A program made the position numbers and the translations under genes. A stretch of DNA of 64,000 bases from Frigidibacter albus (GTDB taxonomy: Bacteria > Pseudomonadota > Alphaproteobacteria > Rhodobacterales > Rhodobacteraceae), in assembly GCF_009908165.1 (NCBI RefSeq), contig NZ_JAAAUC010000001.1, positions 488,086-552,085 on the forward strand. Direction: 5' to 3'. The notes beneath the pieces were generated by a model that was not told where the DNA came from, did not search any database, and saw nothing but the letters and a program-made list of their open reading frames with translations. Each line of letters starts with the position of its first letter. The stretch's first letter is position 1. Of this stretch, positions 27,301 to 36,616 are shown piece after piece.

Positions 27301-27764
27301 CTTGCCACCTTCTGCGGCTTGAAGGGGGCCATGCCCTCGCGCGCCAGCTCATCGGCGCGCTCGTTCTCGGCGTGCCCGGCATGGCCCTTGATCCAGCGCC
27401 AGACCACCTGATGGCGCGCCTGCGCCTCATCCAGCCGCTGCCACAGGTCAACATTCTTCACCGGCTTGCGGTCGGCGGTCTTCCAGCCGTTGCGCTTCCA
27501 GCCGTGGATCCAGCTGGTGACGCCGTTCTTCACATAGGCGCTGTCGGTGATGATGGTGATGGCCGAGGGCCGCGCCAGCGCCTCCAGCGCCGAGATCGCC
27601 GCCAGCAGCTCCATCCGGTTGTTGGTGGTGTCGGGCTCGCCGCCGTTCAGCGTGCGCTCCTTGACCACCGCCTCGCCCTCGCGCGCCAGCATCAGCACGC
27701 CCCAGCCCCCGGGGCCCGGGTTGCCGGAACAGGCTCCATCGGTATAGGCGAACAGGTCTGGCAT
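27297..27764 (-). CDS. rnhA: Ribonuclease HI
   Basis: This 155-residue enzyme cleaves RNA in RNA-DNA hybrids (Okazaki primers, R-loops). The catalytic carboxylates are in [16 protein letters not shown] (Asp), NNRMELLA (Glu), TDSAYVKNG (Asp) and the C-terminal [15 protein letters not shown] (Asp). The ATG at 27764 has AAGGAG seven bases upstream and gives the usual length; an upstream in-frame start would add 17 residues unlike the family. It is coupled to the downstream TRIC gene by GTGA. Confidence 0.96.
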   Translation of the reverse strand: MPDLFAYTDGACSGNPGPGGWGVLMLAREGEAVVKERTLNGGEPDTTNNRMELLAAISALEALARPSAITIITDSAYVKNGVTSWIHGWKRNGWKTADRKPVKNVDLWQRLDEAQARHQVVWRWIKGHAGHAENERADELAREGMAPFKPQKVAR

Positions 27765-27824
27765 CGGCGCTCCTTCGGTTGCCGCCGGTCTAGGCAGCGG
27801 GGCAGGGGGCGTCAATGCCGAGGG

Positions 27825-28427
27825 TCAGGCCCGCTCCATCGCCAGCCTCGCGCCAAGCGCGGCGAAGGAGGCGGCAAAGGCGCGGCGGAGCCAGGTCATC
27901 ACCCGCGCATTGCCGAGGATCGCCTGTCGGGCAAAGCCCGCGGCGAGCGCATAGGCGGCGAAGGTCACGAAGGTCATCGCGGTGAAGCCGAGGCCAAGCT
28001 CGATGAGAAGCCTTGCCCCGCCGCCCGCAGGCACGAATTGCGGCAGGAACGCCACGAAGAACAGCGGCAGCTTGGGGTTGAGGAGGTTCAAGAGGATGCC
28101 GCGCCAGACGATGCGGGCGTCGGGTCCCGGCTCTGCCGCGCGGATGTCCATGCCGCCATGGCCCTTCAGCGTGGCCCAGGCCATCCACAGCAGGAAGGCG
28201 ACGCCGGCGAACTTCACCGTCTGGAACAGCACCGCGCTGGTGTGCAGCACCGCCGCCAGCCCCGCCATCGCCACGGCCAAGTGCAGCGCGGTGACGATGG
28301 TGCAGCCGACCGCCGCCAGCATCCCGGCGCGCAGCCCGCCGCCAAGCGTCATCGACAGGGTATAGACCACGCCGATCCCCGGCGAGACGCAGACGATGAA
28401 GGCGGTCAGCAGGAATTCGGGGGACAT
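27825..28427 (-). CDS. LysE/RhtB family amino acid exporter
   Basis: This is a 200-residue inner-membrane protein with about six hydrophobic segments. The LysE family features are a start of the form SPEFLLTAFIVCVSPGIGV with the conserved Pro-Gly and the KFAGVAFLLWMAWATLKG segment. Members export amino acids or homoserine lactones. The start ATG has GGAGC upstream. It follows the methyltransferase gene by about 30 bp on the same strand. The substrate is unknown. Confidence 0.9.
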   Translation of the reverse strand: MSPEFLLTAFIVCVSPGIGVVYTLSMTLGGGLRAGMLAAVGCTIVTALHLAVAMAGLAAVLHTSAVLFQTVKFAGVAFLLWMAWATLKGHGGMDIRAAEPGPDARIVWRGILLNLLNPKLPLFFVAFLPQFVPAGGGARLLIELGLGFTAMTFVTFAAYALAAGFARQAILGNARVMTWLRRAFAASFAALGARLAMERA

Positions 28428-28460
28428 GGGCGGTGCTCCAGCTTGGGTGCTGCCAGAAGA

Positions 28461-29108
28461 TCAGGCTTCGCGGCTTGCGTCCAGCCGCAGCATCGTGATC
28501 GGACGCCCGTCGAAGCCCTGGCCCGAGCCGCGCGAGACCGCGAGCGTGGCAAGGCCGCAAGCCGTCAGCGCCTCGCGCAGGTCCGGCTCGCGGTGATGGT
28601 TGTAGAGCCGGCCAAGCCCGTCGCGCAGGGTCCCGTCGCCCTCGTGGACCGAGAGGAACAGCCGCCCGCCCGGGCGCAGCGCGGCGGCGATCCAGGCGAG
28701 CGCCGCGGGCAGCCCGTCGCGGGGGATGTGCTGAAGTGCGGCATTGCACCAGAGGCCGTCGAAGGCCGCGCGTGGCAGCGCCTCGGCCCCGCCGAGAATG
28801 GCCGTGACACCGCGCGAGGCGGTAAGTTCCACCATGGCCGGGACCGGGTCGAAGGCGGTGACGGAAAAGCCCTGGCCCTGCAGCCAGGCGCTGGCCCATC
28901 CCGCGCCGCAGCCCAGATCGGCGACCGCGGCGCCGGCGGGCAGGCTGGCGGCGAAATGCTCGAGGGTCTTGGGCACCGCGTGGCCCTGCGACCAGTCGGC
29001 ATAGCGACCCGCATTGTCCTGGTAGAAGTCGAGCGTGGCGGGATCGCCACAGGAACCGCCCGTGGCGGGATCGCCACAGGAACCGCCCGTGGCGGGATCG
29101 CCGGTCAC
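28461..29108 (-). CDS. Class I SAM-dependent methyltransferase with N-terminal 9-residue repeat
   Basis: This is a 215-residue methyltransferase. Motif I is [15 protein letters not shown], the acidic end of beta-2 is in TAFDPVPAM, and the catalytic-side [10 protein letters not shown] segment follows. The first 25 residues are two copies of GDPATGGSC plus a partial third, encoded by a perfect 27-bp tandem repeat. They are absent from the methyltransferase fold and probably disordered. The GTG start overlaps the ispH stop (GTGA), and no alternative in-frame start exists inside the repeat. The methyl acceptor is unknown; a small-molecule or ubiquinone/menaquinone-type acceptor is possible but not supported. 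Confidence 0.85.
   Translation of the reverse strand: MTGDPATGGSCGDPATGGSCGDPATLDFYQDNAGRYADWSQGHAVPKTLEHFAASLPAGAAVADLGCGAGWASAWLQGQGFSVTAFDPVPAMVELTASRGVTAILGGAEALPRAAFDGLWCNAALQHIPRDGLPAALAWIAAALRPGGRLFLSVHEGDGTLRDGLGRLYNHHREPDLREALTACGLATLAVSRGSGQGFDGRPITMLRLDASREA
29035..29102 (-). repeat. 27-bp tandem repeat, 2.5 copies
   Basis: Two perfect 27-bp units (29035-29061, 29062-29088) and a 14-bp partial third unit (29089-29102) occur in tandem. Each unit contains GTGGCG-GGAT-CGCCAC, a 6-bp hairpin. The repeat lies inside the N-terminal codons of the methyltransferase gene; 27 bp keeps the frame, so copy number could vary without a frameshift. Confidence 0.9.
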
Positions 29109-30055
29109 GCAGGCTCGCGCAGCAGGCGGGGTACCTTGAATTCGATGGTCTCGATGGCAGTTTCCACCATCTCGACGGTCACGTCGAACCGGGCGCGGAA
29201 GGCGTCGATCACCTCATCCACCAGCACTTCGGGCGCCGAGGCGCCGGCGGTGACGCCCACGGCGCGGATGCCGTCCAGCGCCCGCCAGTCGATATCGCCC
29301 GCGCGCTGCACCAGTTGCGCGTAGCTGCAGCCCGCCGCGCGCCCGACCTCGACCAGCCGCCTGGAGTTGGAGGAGTTGGGCGCGCCGATCACCAGCAGCG
29401 CGTCGATCTTCGGGGCCACCGCCTTGACGGCAGCCTGCCGGTTGGTGGTGGCGTAGCAGATGTCTTCACGCGCCGGGCCGATGATGGCGGGGAAACGCTG
29501 CTTCAGCGCGGCGACGATCCCCGCGGTGTCATCGACCGACAGCGTGGTCTGGGTGATGAAAGCCAGCTTGCCGGGATCGCGCGGCTGCAGGCCCGCGACA
29601 TCCTCGGCGGTTTCGACCAGCAGCACCTCGCCCTCGGGCAACTGGCCCATCGTGCCAAGCGTCTCGGGATGGCCGGCATGGCCGATCATCACCATCTGCA
29701 ACCCCGCCTCATGGTGCCGCGCCGCCTCGCTGTGGACCTTGGTCACCAGCGGGCAGGTGGCATCGACATGGATCATCATCCGCCGCGCCGCCTCGGCCGG
29801 GATCGCCTTGGGCACGCCATGGGCCGAGAAGATTACCGGGCGGTCATCCGGGCAGTCGTCCAGTTCCTCGACGAAGACAGCGCCCTTGGCGCGCAGGCCG
29901 TCCACCACGAACTTGTTGTGCACGATCTCATGCCGCACGAAGACCGGCGCGCCCCATTTTTCCAGCGCCATCTCCACGATCTTGATGGCACGGTCGACGC
30001 CCGCGCAGAACCCGCGCGGGGCGGCCAGATACAGGGTCAGGGGCGGAAGGGTCAT
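29105..30055 (-). CDS. ispH: 4-hydroxy-3-methylbut-2-enyl diphosphate reductase
   Basis: This 316-residue iron-sulfur enzyme does the last step of the MEP isoprenoid pathway, giving IPP and DMAPP. The three cluster cysteines are in [23 protein letters not shown] and [10 protein letters not shown], and the HEIVHN and [11 protein letters not shown] histidine motifs are present. The ATG at 30055 gives the standard N-terminus [14 protein letters not shown]. It overlaps the methyltransferase gene by GTGA. It is about 100 bp downstream of the NYN gene on the same strand. Confidence 0.96.
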   Translation of the reverse strand: MTLPPLTLYLAAPRGFCAGVDRAIKIVEMALEKWGAPVFVRHEIVHNKFVVDGLRAKGAVFVEELDDCPDDRPVIFSAHGVPKAIPAEAARRMMIHVDATCPLVTKVHSEAARHHEAGLQMVMIGHAGHPETLGTMGQLPEGEVLLVETAEDVAGLQPRDPGKLAFITQTTLSVDDTAGIVAALKQRFPAIIGPAREDICYATTNRQAAVKAVAPKIDALLVIGAPNSSNSRRLVEVGRAAGCSYAQLVQRAGDIDWRALDGIRAVGVTAGASAPEVLVDEVIDAFRARFDVTVEMVETAIETIEFKVPRLLREPA

Positions 30056-30156
30056 GCGCGGCCTCGTGGAGTTACGGGCCAGAGGTAAGGCCAAGCACCT
30101 GCTGCGTCCAGCCCCGCGCCCCGAAATGCAGGGGCGCAGGGCCAATGATGGCGCCG

Positions 30157-30735
30157 TCAGGTCTCGACGGTGCTGCCCGGGACGTCCTCACGCTCCAGCC
30201 GCGGTTCGCGCGGGGGGCGGCCGATGACTTCGCGCAGCTCGTCCAGCTCGATGAAATTGTCGGCCTGGCGGCGCAGCTCGTCGGCGATCATCGGCGGCTG
30301 GCTGCGGATGGTGGACACGACAGAGACGCGCACGCCCTGCCGTTGCAGGCTTTCCACCAGCGGACGAAAGTCGCCATCGCCCGAGAACAACACGATGTGA
30401 TCGACCCGGGGGGCCAGTTCCATGGCATCGACGGCAAGCTCGATATCCATGTTGCCCTTGACCTTGCGGCGGCCCTGGCTGTCGGTGAACTCCTTCGCTG
30501 GTTTGGTCACCATCGTGAAGCCGTTATAGTGCAGCCAGTCCACCAGCGGGCGGATCGGCGAATAGTCGTCATTCTCCAGCAGCGCGGTATAGTAGAAGGC
30601 CCGCAGCAGCTTGCCCCGCCGCATGAACTCCTGACGCAGCAGCTTGTAGTCGATATCGAAGCCGAGGGATTTGGCTGCGGCGTAGAGATTGGAGCCATCG
30701 ATGAACAGAGCGAGCCGTTCGTCCTTGTAAAACAT
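30157..30735 (-). CDS. NYN domain protein (LabA/DUF88 family)
   Basis: This is a 192-residue protein with a PIN-like NYN nuclease fold. Conserved acidic residues are in [10 protein letters not shown] near the start and [11 protein letters not shown] in the middle, both typical of LabA/DUF88. NYN domains are predicted metal-dependent RNases. The C-terminal 20 residues are polar, ending [12 protein letters not shown] chose ATG 30735 ([14 protein letters not shown]), with GAAAGGAAAATCC upstream. It is divergent from folK with a 70-bp AT-richer spacer. The RNA target is unknown. Confidence 0.88.
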   Translation of the reverse strand: MFYKDERLALFIDGSNLYAAAKSLGFDIDYKLLRQEFMRRGKLLRAFYYTALLENDDYSPIRPLVDWLHYNGFTMVTKPAKEFTDSQGRRKVKGNMDIELAVDAMELAPRVDHIVLFSGDGDFRPLVESLQRQGVRVSVVSTIRSQPPMIADELRRQADNFIELDELREVIGRPPREPRLEREDVPGSTVET

Positions 30736-30805
30736 GGATTTTCCTTTCAAATCGCCCCACTGCCCGGACCCCTTTTCATGTGGGAGTGAACCACGGGATA
30801 CAATA

Positions 30806-31435
30806 ATGACGCAGCGAAACAGCTATTTAAGATACGAGAATTCCGCACTGCCGCAAGTAGCCGGGGATCAAGGAAACTTTACCGCGGCGCTGGTTGCACT
30901 TGGGGCGAACCTGCCCAAGGACGGGAAGCCGCCAGAGGTGACCCTTCGGCATGCCCTAGCGTCACTTCCCAATCAAAGGGTTCAAATACAGGCGGTTAGC
31001 CGGTTCTTCCGCTCACCCGCCTATCCCGCGGGATCGGGGCCGGACTACGTGAATGCGGTGGCTCTTTTGCATGTGCGGATTTGCGCCAATGAGCTTCTGG
31101 CGCACCTGCACACCATCGAGGCGCAGATCGGCCGGACGCGGATGTCGCGGTGGGGGGCGCGGGTGGTGGACCTCGACCTGCTCAGCCATGGTAGTGCGGT
31201 GCTGCCCGACGCGTTGACCGAGTCGGCGTGGCGCGAGATGTCGGTGGCGGACCAGGTCAGGGCCACGCCGGGGCAACTGATCCTTCCGCATCCGCGGATC
31301 GCCGACCGCGCCTTCGTGCTGGTTCCGCTGGCAGAGGTGGCGCCCGGCTGGGTGCATCCGGCCACGGGGCAGGGGGCCCGCGCGATGCTGGCGGCGCTTC
31401 CCGAGGCGGACAAAGCGGCGCTGCGGCCGTTGTGA
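30806..31435 (+). CDS. folK: 2-amino-4-hydroxy-6-hydroxymethyldihydropteridine pyrophosphokinase
   Basis: This is a 209-residue HPPK of folate synthesis, transferring pyrophosphate from ATP to the pterin. Motifs are LVALGANL, the central [12 protein letters not shown] (acidic metal ligands) and [17 protein letters not shown]. It has about 24 extra residues before the first strand. The first codons are AT-rich and include TTA and AGA, unusual in this GC-rich setting, which may keep the 5' end of the mRNA unstructured. It is followed by rpoZ. No folP or folB is adjacent. Confidence 0.92.
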   Translation: MTQRNSYLRYENSALPQVAGDQGNFTAALVALGANLPKDGKPPEVTLRHALASLPNQRVQIQAVSRFFRSPAYPAGSGPDYVNAVALLHVRICANELLAHLHTIEAQIGRTRMSRWGARVVDLDLLSHGSAVLPDALTESAWREMSVADQVRATPGQLILPHPRIADRAFVLVPLAEVAPGWVHPATGQGARAMLAALPEADKAALRPL

Positions 31436-31446
31436 CGGGAAACTTG

Positions 31447-31475
31447 CTTGTCAAGAGGGATGACTGCGCATACAT
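31447..31475 (+). promoter_or_regulatory. Candidate sigma-70-type promoter of rpoZ-rsh
   Basis: CTTGTC (31447-31452) and ATACAT (31470-31475) are separated by exactly 17 bp and lie about 40 bp before the rpoZ ATG, in the short folK-rpoZ gap. The -35 resembles the CTTG-rich form common in alphaproteobacteria. The assignment is by pattern only. Confidence 0.45.
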
Positions 31476-31512
31476 AGCGCATCTCACCTTCCAAGCCGGA
31501 TTGGAGTTGCCC

Positions 31513-31872
31513 ATGGCCCGCGTGACGGTTGAAGACTGCGTTGACAAGGTTCCGAACCGCTTCGAGCTGGTGATGCTCGCAGCGCACCGCGCCCGTGAGA
31601 TCACGGCCGGATCGGCCATTACCGTGGACCGCGACAATGACAAGAACCCCGTCGTCAGCCTGCGCGAGATCGCGGACGAGACGCAGGGCGCCGAAGACCT
31701 GCGCGAGCGGATGGTGTCCAGCTACCAGACCCAGATCGAGGTCGACGAGCCGGAAGAAGACGCGATGTCGCTGCTGATGGGCGGCGCCGGCGAGATGGAC
31801 CGCCCTGCGCCCGACGACATGGACGAGGAACGCCTGCTGCGCCAGCTGATGGAAGCACAGGGTCAGGACTGA
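31513..31872 (+). CDS. rpoZ: RNA polymerase omega subunit
   Basis: This 119-residue omega subunit helps assemble the RNA polymerase beta-prime subunit and, with other factors, forms a ppGpp site. The N-terminal core [23 protein letters not shown] and AHRAREI segments are diagnostic. The C-terminal extension is acidic ([11 protein letters not shown]), as in other alphaproteobacteria. It lies 30 bp upstream of the (p)ppGpp synthetase gene, the conserved rpoZ-rsh pairing. Start ATG is in CCATGG with GGAG upstream. Confidence 0.96.
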   Translation: MARVTVEDCVDKVPNRFELVMLAAHRAREITAGSAITVDRDNDKNPVVSLREIADETQGAEDLRERMVSSYQTQIEVDEPEEDAMSLLMGGAGEMDRPAPDDMDEERLLRQLMEAQGQD

Positions 31873-31902
31873 TCGCGGAATACCGGGGGTCTGCGGAACG
31901 GA

Positions 31903-34020
31903 ATGATCGACGTCGAAGACCTGATCGCGCTGGTCCGCAACTATAACCCCCGCACCAACGCAGAGCTCATCCGCGCGGCCTATGACTATGGCCGGCGGAT
32001 GCACGAGGGGCAGAATCGCCATTCCGGCGAGCCCTACTTCACCCATCCCGTCGCCGTCGCCGCCATCCTTACGGAGATGCGGCTGGATGATGCGACCATC
32101 GTCACCGCCCTTCTGCATGACACGATCGAGGACACCCGCGCCTCGTGGAAGGACATCTCGGCCAAGTTCGGCGATGACGTCGCCGATCTGGTCGATGGCG
32201 TCACCAAGCTGACCAACCTGCAATTGTCCTCGACCGAGACCAAGCAGGCCGAGAACTTCCGCAAGCTGTTCATGGCGATGTCCAAGGACCTGCGGGTGAT
32301 CCTGGTCAAGCTGGCCGACCGTCTGCACAACATGCGCACCATCAAGTCCATGCGCCCCGACAAGCAGATCCAGAAGGCGCGCGAGACGATGGACATCTTC
32401 GCGCCGCTTGCCGGGCGGATGGGGATGCAGTGGATGCGCGAGGAGCTGGAGGACCTGTCCTTCAAGGTTCTGAACGCCGAGGCCCGCAATTCCATCATCC
32501 GCCGCTTCCTGACCCTGCAGCGCGAATCGGGCGACGCGATCCCCAAGATCAGCGCCGATATCCGGAGCGAGCTGGACAAGGCACAGATCGAGGCGGACGT
32601 CTTCGGCCGCGCCAAGAAGCCCTATTCGATCTGGCGCAAGATGCAGGAGAAGAGCCTCGCCTTCTCGCGCCTGTCCGATATCTACGGCTTTCGCATCATC
32701 TGCCGGACCGAGGCCGACTGCTACCGCATCCTTGGCGTGATCCACACCCGCTGGCGCGCGGTGCCGGGGCGGTTCAAGGATTACATCAGCCAGCCCAAGT
32801 CGAACGGCTACCGGTCCATCCACACCACCGTGTCGGGGCGGGACGGCAAGCGGGTCGAGGTGCAGATCCGCACCCGCCAGATGCATGAGGTTGCCGAGGC
32901 AGGGGTCGCGGCGCACTGGTCCTACCGCGAGGGGGTCCGCTCCAAGAACCCCTTTGCCGTCGATCCGGCCAAGTGGATCGCCACGCTGACCGAACGCTTC
33001 GAAGAGGGCGATCACGACGAGTTCCTCGAGAATGTGAAGCTGGAAATGTACACCGATCAGGTGTTCTGCTTCACGCCCAAGGGCGACGTGATCCAGCTGC
33101 CCAAGGGCGCGACGCCGCTGGACTATGCCTATGCGATCCACACGCGGATCGGGAACAGCTGTGTCGGTGCCAAGGTGGATGGCATCCGCGTGCCGCTGTG
33201 GACGCGCCTGCGCAACGGCCAGTCGGTCGAGATCATCACCGCCGCGGGCCAGCGCCCGCAGGCGACATGGCTCGACATCGTGGTGACGGGCCGGGCCAAG
33301 GCCGCGATCCGCAAGTCGCTGCGCGAGGAAGACCGCGAGCGTTTCGTCAAGCTGGGGCAGGAACTGGCGCGGGTGGCGTTCGAGCATGTCGGCCGCAAGG
33401 CCACCGACAAGGCACTGCGCACCGCCGCGCGCACGCTTGGCCTGCAGGACGAGGTCGAGGTGCTGGCCCGCCTCGGCAGTGCCGAGCTGTCGGCGCGCGA
33501 GGTGGTCGAGGCGATCTATCCCGAGTTGGCCTCGGTGCAGAAGGATGAGGTCGATGCGCAGCGCCCGGTCGTGGGCCTTGCGCCCGACCAGTCGTTCCGC
33601 CGCGCCTCGTGCTGCCAGCCGCTGCCGGGCGAGCGTATCGTCGGCATCTTCTATCGCGGGCAGGGTGTCATCGTTCACTCCATCGATTGCGCGGCGGTGG
33701 CGGAGTTCGAGGATGAGCCCTCCCGCTGGGTGGACCTGCACTGGCAAGCGGGGCGGCACCCGCCGGTGCATACCGTCAGCCTCAATCTCACGATTGCGAA
33801 CGATGCCGGTGTTTTGGGGCGCATCTGCACCTTGATCGGCCAGCAGCGGGCCAATATCTCGGACCTGCACTTCGCGGACAGGAAGCCGGACTTTTACCGG
33901 CTGATCGTCGAGGTGGATCTGCGGGATGTGGAACACCTGCACATGGTGCTGACGGCCCTTGAAGCCGAAAGCGATGTGGCGCAGGTGGAACGGTATCGGG
34001 ATCTCGGTCGCAGGCCCTGA
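31903..34020 (+). CDS. rsh: Bifunctional (p)ppGpp synthetase/hydrolase (Rsh)
   Basis: This 705-residue RelA/SpoT homologue makes and degrades (p)ppGpp. The HD hydrolase domain is complete (His72-Asp73 in LLHDTIEDT). The synthetase domain follows at roughly residues 235-345, with DIYGFRII, SNGYRSIHTTV and VEVQIRTRQMHEVAEAG. A TGS domain starts near QVFCFTPKGDVIQLP, and a C-terminal ACT domain near residues 625-700. Both active sites look intact, so it is probably the single long Rsh of the cell. It is the last gene of folK-rpoZ-rsh, followed by the DUF2062 gene. Confidence 0.96.
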   Translation: MIDVEDLIALVRNYNPRTNAELIRAAYDYGRRMHEGQNRHSGEPYFTHPVAVAAILTEMRLDDATIVTALLHDTIEDTRASWKDISAKFGDDVADLVDGVTKLTNLQLSSTETKQAENFRKLFMAMSKDLRVILVKLADRLHNMRTIKSMRPDKQIQKARETMDIFAPLAGRMGMQWMREELEDLSFKVLNAEARNSIIRRFLTLQRESGDAIPKISADIRSELDKAQIEADVFGRAKKPYSIWRKMQEKSLAFSRLSDIYGFRIICRTEADCYRILGVIHTRWRAVPGRFKDYISQPKSNGYRSIHTTVSGRDGKRVEVQIRTRQMHEVAEAGVAAHWSYREGVRSKNPFAVDPAKWIATLTERFEEGDHDEFLENVKLEMYTDQVFCFTPKGDVIQLPKGATPLDYAYAIHTRIGNSCVGAKVDGIRVPLWTRLRNGQSVEIITAAGQRPQATWLDIVVTGRAKAAIRKSLREEDRERFVKLGQELARVAFEHVGRKATDKALRTAARTLGLQDEVEVLARLGSAELSAREVVEAIYPELASVQKDEVDAQRPVVGLAPDQSFRRASCCQPLPGERIVGIFYRGQGVIVHSIDCAAVAEFEDEPSRWVDLHWQAGRHPPVHTVSLNLTIANDAGVLGRICTLIGQQRANISDLHFADRKPDFYRLIVEVDLRDVEHLHMVLTALEAESDVAQVERYRDLGRRP

Positions 34021-34072
34021 CGGGCATCAGCCGGGCGGGCATAGCCCGCTGAGCATCAGAAGGAACGGTCGC

Positions 34073-34777
34073 GTGGTCTTCAAACGGCGGAACCCGCGCA
34101 GCACCTGGCGGATTGCCTCGGAGCTGTTCTATCCGCGCGGCGGCTGGAAGCGGGCTGTCACCTATGTGATGCATCGCCTGCGCCGCCTGCCGGATGAGCC
34201 GCACCGGATCGGGCGCGGCGTGGCGGCGGGTGTTTTCGTCAGTTTCACCCCGCTGTTCGGCATCCACTTCCTCGGCGCCGCAGGAATCGCCTGGGCTATC
34301 CGCGGCAATATCCTGGCGGCGCTGCTGGCGACCTTTGTGGGCAACCCGGCGACAACACCCTTCATTGCCCTCCTGTCGGTGGAAATCGGCCGCTGGATGC
34401 TGGGCGTTGAGGGAGGCCTCAGCTTCAACGAGATCGTCGGCGCCTTCAGCCATGCCGCCATCGAGATCTGGGCGAATATCAAGGCGATGTTCGGGCCAGA
34501 ACCGACCAGCTGGCTGGACCTGAAGCATTTCTTCGACACGATCTTCCTGCCTTATCTGGTGGGCGGCATCATCCCGGGGCTGATCGCGGCGGTGGCCTCC
34601 CACTATCTGACGCTGCCGGTGATCCGCGCCTATCAAAAGCGCCGCGCCAAGAAGCTGCGCGAGCGTGCCGAGAAACTGCGCCTCGGCGCGCGGGCCCGGG
34701 CACGGGCCGAGGTTGCGGCCAGCGCCGCGGTCGCCGCCGTCACTGCGGCGACGAACGAGCCCGATCCGCCGCTTTGA
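34073..34777 (+). CDS. DUF2062 domain-containing membrane protein
   Basis: This is a 234-residue protein. A basic N-terminus ([10 protein letters not shown]) leads into the DUF2062 domain with [18 protein letters not shown] and [12 protein letters not shown], about three hydrophobic segments, and a strongly basic Ala/Arg-rich C-terminal tail. The GTG at 34073 has AGAAGGA about ten bases upstream; a longer frame start would overlap the rsh end. Its position after rsh is common in alphaproteobacteria. The function of DUF2062 is not established; membrane or envelope localisation is the only safe inference. Confidence 0.85.
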   Translation: MVFKRRNPRSTWRIASELFYPRGGWKRAVTYVMHRLRRLPDEPHRIGRGVAAGVFVSFTPLFGIHFLGAAGIAWAIRGNILAALLATFVGNPATTPFIALLSVEIGRWMLGVEGGLSFNEIVGAFSHAAIEIWANIKAMFGPEPTSWLDLKHFFDTIFLPYLVGGIIPGLIAAVASHYLTLPVIRAYQKRRAKKLRERAEKLRLGARARARAEVAASAAVAAVTAATNEPDPPL

Positions 34778-34856
34778 CAGGGATACAATCTGGCGCTGGA
34801 GGCGCGCCGCGCCGCGCGCTAGCGTCATGGACGAGACTGCTGCAAGGGAGCCGGAC

Positions 34857-35615
34857 ATGACTGTGACGAAACCGCTTGGCCGGTTGCGCCTTGGCGTCAA
34901 CATCGACCACGTCGCCACCGTGCGCAACGCCCGCGGCTCTGCCTATCCGGACCCGATCCGCGCGGCGCAGATCGCCGAAGCGGCGGGCGCCGACGGCATA
35001 ACCGCGCATCTGCGCGAAGACCGCCGCCATATCTCGGACGCCGATATCGAGGGGCTGATGGCGGCGCTGACGCTGCCCTTGAACTTCGAGATGGCCGCGA
35101 CGGAAGAGATGCAGGCGATTGCCCTGCGCCACAAGCCCCACGCCGTCTGCCTCGTGCCCGAAAAGCGCGAGGAACGCACGACAGAGGGCGGGCTGGAGGT
35201 TGCGCGCGAGGAAAACCGGCTGGCGCATTTCATCGCGCCGCTGCGGGACGCCGGCTGCCGGGTGTCGATCTTCATTGCCGCCGATGCACGGCAGATCGAG
35301 GCGGCGGCCCGGATCGGCGCCGCGGTGATCGAGTTGCACACCGGCGCCTATTGCGACCTGCATGCCGAAGGCCGGTTCGAGGAGCGCGACATTGAACTTG
35401 CGCGGCTGGGAGAGATGGCAGCCTATGGCCATGAGCTGGGGCTGGAGGTTCATGCCGGCCACGGGCTGACTTATGACACTGTTGCCCCCGTCGCCGCCTT
35501 CCCCGAGGTGATGGAGCTGAACATCGGCCATTTCCTGATCGGCGAGGCGATCTTCCGGGGCCTTGATCCCGCGATCCGCGAGATGCGCCGGCTGATGGAT
35601 GCGGCCCGCGCCTGA
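34857..35615 (+). CDS. pdxJ: Pyridoxine 5'-phosphate synthase
   Basis: This 252-residue TIM-barrel enzyme condenses 1-deoxyxylulose 5-phosphate with 3-amino-2-oxopropyl phosphate to form PNP. Motifs include [28 protein letters not shown] with the catalytic residues, [10 protein letters not shown] and [10 protein letters not shown]. The ATG at 34857 has AAGGGAG upstream; an in-frame ATG ten codons earlier is less likely. In many proteobacteria it is followed directly by acpS; here a divergent LysR gene and a small ORF are between them. Confidence 0.95.
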   Translation: MTVTKPLGRLRLGVNIDHVATVRNARGSAYPDPIRAAQIAEAAGADGITAHLREDRRHISDADIEGLMAALTLPLNFEMAATEEMQAIALRHKPHAVCLVPEKREERTTEGGLEVAREENRLAHFIAPLRDAGCRVSIFIAADARQIEAAARIGAAVIELHTGAYCDLHAEGRFEERDIELARLGEMAAYGHELGLEVHAGHGLTYDTVAPVAAFPEVMELNIGHFLIGEAIFRGLDPAIREMRRLMDAARA

Positions 35616-35632
35616 ACCTCAGGGCCTGACGC

Positions 35633-36526
35633 TCAGGGTGCGAAGCCCGAGGTGGCCAGCCGCGCCTTCAGCCAGCGGCGAAAGCTCTGCTCGGCCGGCG
35701 AAGGGCTGCGGTCTTTCGCGGTGATCAGCCAGTAGGACAGGCCCGTCTCGACCATCCCCGGCGGCAGCGCCACCAGCGCGCCCCGTGCCAGCGCATGTTC
35801 GGCGACGACTTCGAAGGCCAAGAATACCCCGGCGCCCGAGATCGCGGCATCGAGGCAGAGCGAGGCATCGGAAAACTCCGGCCCGTCGCCAAGGATGTCC
35901 GGGGTCAGCCCCAGCGGCGCCAGCCAGACCTCCCAACCGAACATCGGCCGCGGCTCGCGGATGATCGGCACATGCGCCAGATCGGCGGGGGTGTGGATGC
36001 GCGCGGCGAGGCCCGGCGTGCAGACCGGCACCGCCCGCTGCGGGAACAGTCGCTCGGCCCGCACGTCTGCATAGCCGCCGCGTCCGACCCGGATGCAGAG
36101 GTCCACGTCCGAGCTGCCCGGATCGACCAGCGCGGTATCGGCGTCGAGCCGCACCTTGACCCCCGGATGCGCCACCTGAAAGTCCGGCAGCTGCCAGATC
36201 AGCCAGCGCGAGGCGAGGATCGGTGCGACAGAGATGGTCAGCAGGTCGCCCCGCGCTGGATCGGCCCGGGCCACCGCCGCCGCCAGTTGCGCGAACCCGC
36301 CGCGCAGCAGCGGTGCGATCTCGGCGCCCTTTGGCGTCAGCTCCATGCCATCCGCCTTGCGGTGGAACAGGTGCTGGCCGAGCGCCGCCTCGGTGCGCGA
36401 CACCTGCTGGCTGACGGCGCCGATGGTCACCCCAAGCTCCGCCGCTGCAGCGCGCAGGCTGCCGAGACGGGCGACCGTCTCGACCGCGCGCAGGCCGTTC
36501 AGATGGATGCGGTTCAGCGGAAGCAT
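35633..36526 (-). CDS. LysR family transcriptional regulator (GcvA-like)
   Basis: This is a 297-residue regulator. A winged helix-turn-helix at residues 5-65 has LRAVETVARLGSLRAAAAEL and VSQQVSRTEAALG. The periplasmic-binding-type effector domain spans about residues 90-290. The DNA-binding part with the R-T-E-A-x-L pattern resembles the GcvA/AmpR subgroup. It is divergent from a 46-residue ORF, with a 90-bp AT-rich intergenic region carrying a LysR-like inverted repeat, so that ORF and itself are the probable targets. The effector is unknown. It separates pdxJ from acpS. Confidence 0.9.
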   Translation of the reverse strand: MLPLNRIHLNGLRAVETVARLGSLRAAAAELGVTIGAVSQQVSRTEAALGQHLFHRKADGMELTPKGAEIAPLLRGGFAQLAAAVARADPARGDLLTISVAPILASRWLIWQLPDFQVAHPGVKVRLDADTALVDPGSSDVDLCIRVGRGGYADVRAERLFPQRAVPVCTPGLAARIHTPADLAHVPIIREPRPMFGWEVWLAPLGLTPDILGDGPEFSDASLCLDAAISGAGVFLAFEVVAEHALARGALVALPPGMVETGLSYWLITAKDRSPSPAEQSFRRWLKARLATSGFAP

Positions 36527-36544
36527 GGAGATAATCTAAATACA

Positions 36545-36566
36545 TTTCACAAATTCTGCACTGAAA
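36545..36566. promoter_or_regulatory. Candidate LysR-type operator
   Basis: TTTCA (36545-36549) and TGAAA (36562-36566) form an inverted repeat with 12 bp between, close to the T-N11-A shape of LysR boxes. It sits in the AT-rich divergent region between the LysR gene and the 46-residue ORF. The surrounding 90 bp is markedly more AT-rich than the rest of the window. Confidence 0.5.
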
Positions 36567-36616
36567 ATATGAGGAACAGCTGGCTATCTTGTTCAGTATT
36601 GATGAAGGAGACTCAC

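Noticed and set aside
29035..29102. CRISPR array
   Set aside because: The repeat units are directly adjacent, without spacers, and in frame in a gene. It is a tandem repeat, and no cas gene is present.
27372..29324. 650-residue plus-strand open frame over rnhA, lysE and the methyltransferase
   Set aside because: It is an antisense shadow; it crosses three well-supported genes and has no recognisable fold.
31045..33942. 965-residue minus-strand open frame opposite folK, rpoZ and rsh
   Set aside because: It is antisense to three well-supported genes, with no domain or start signal.
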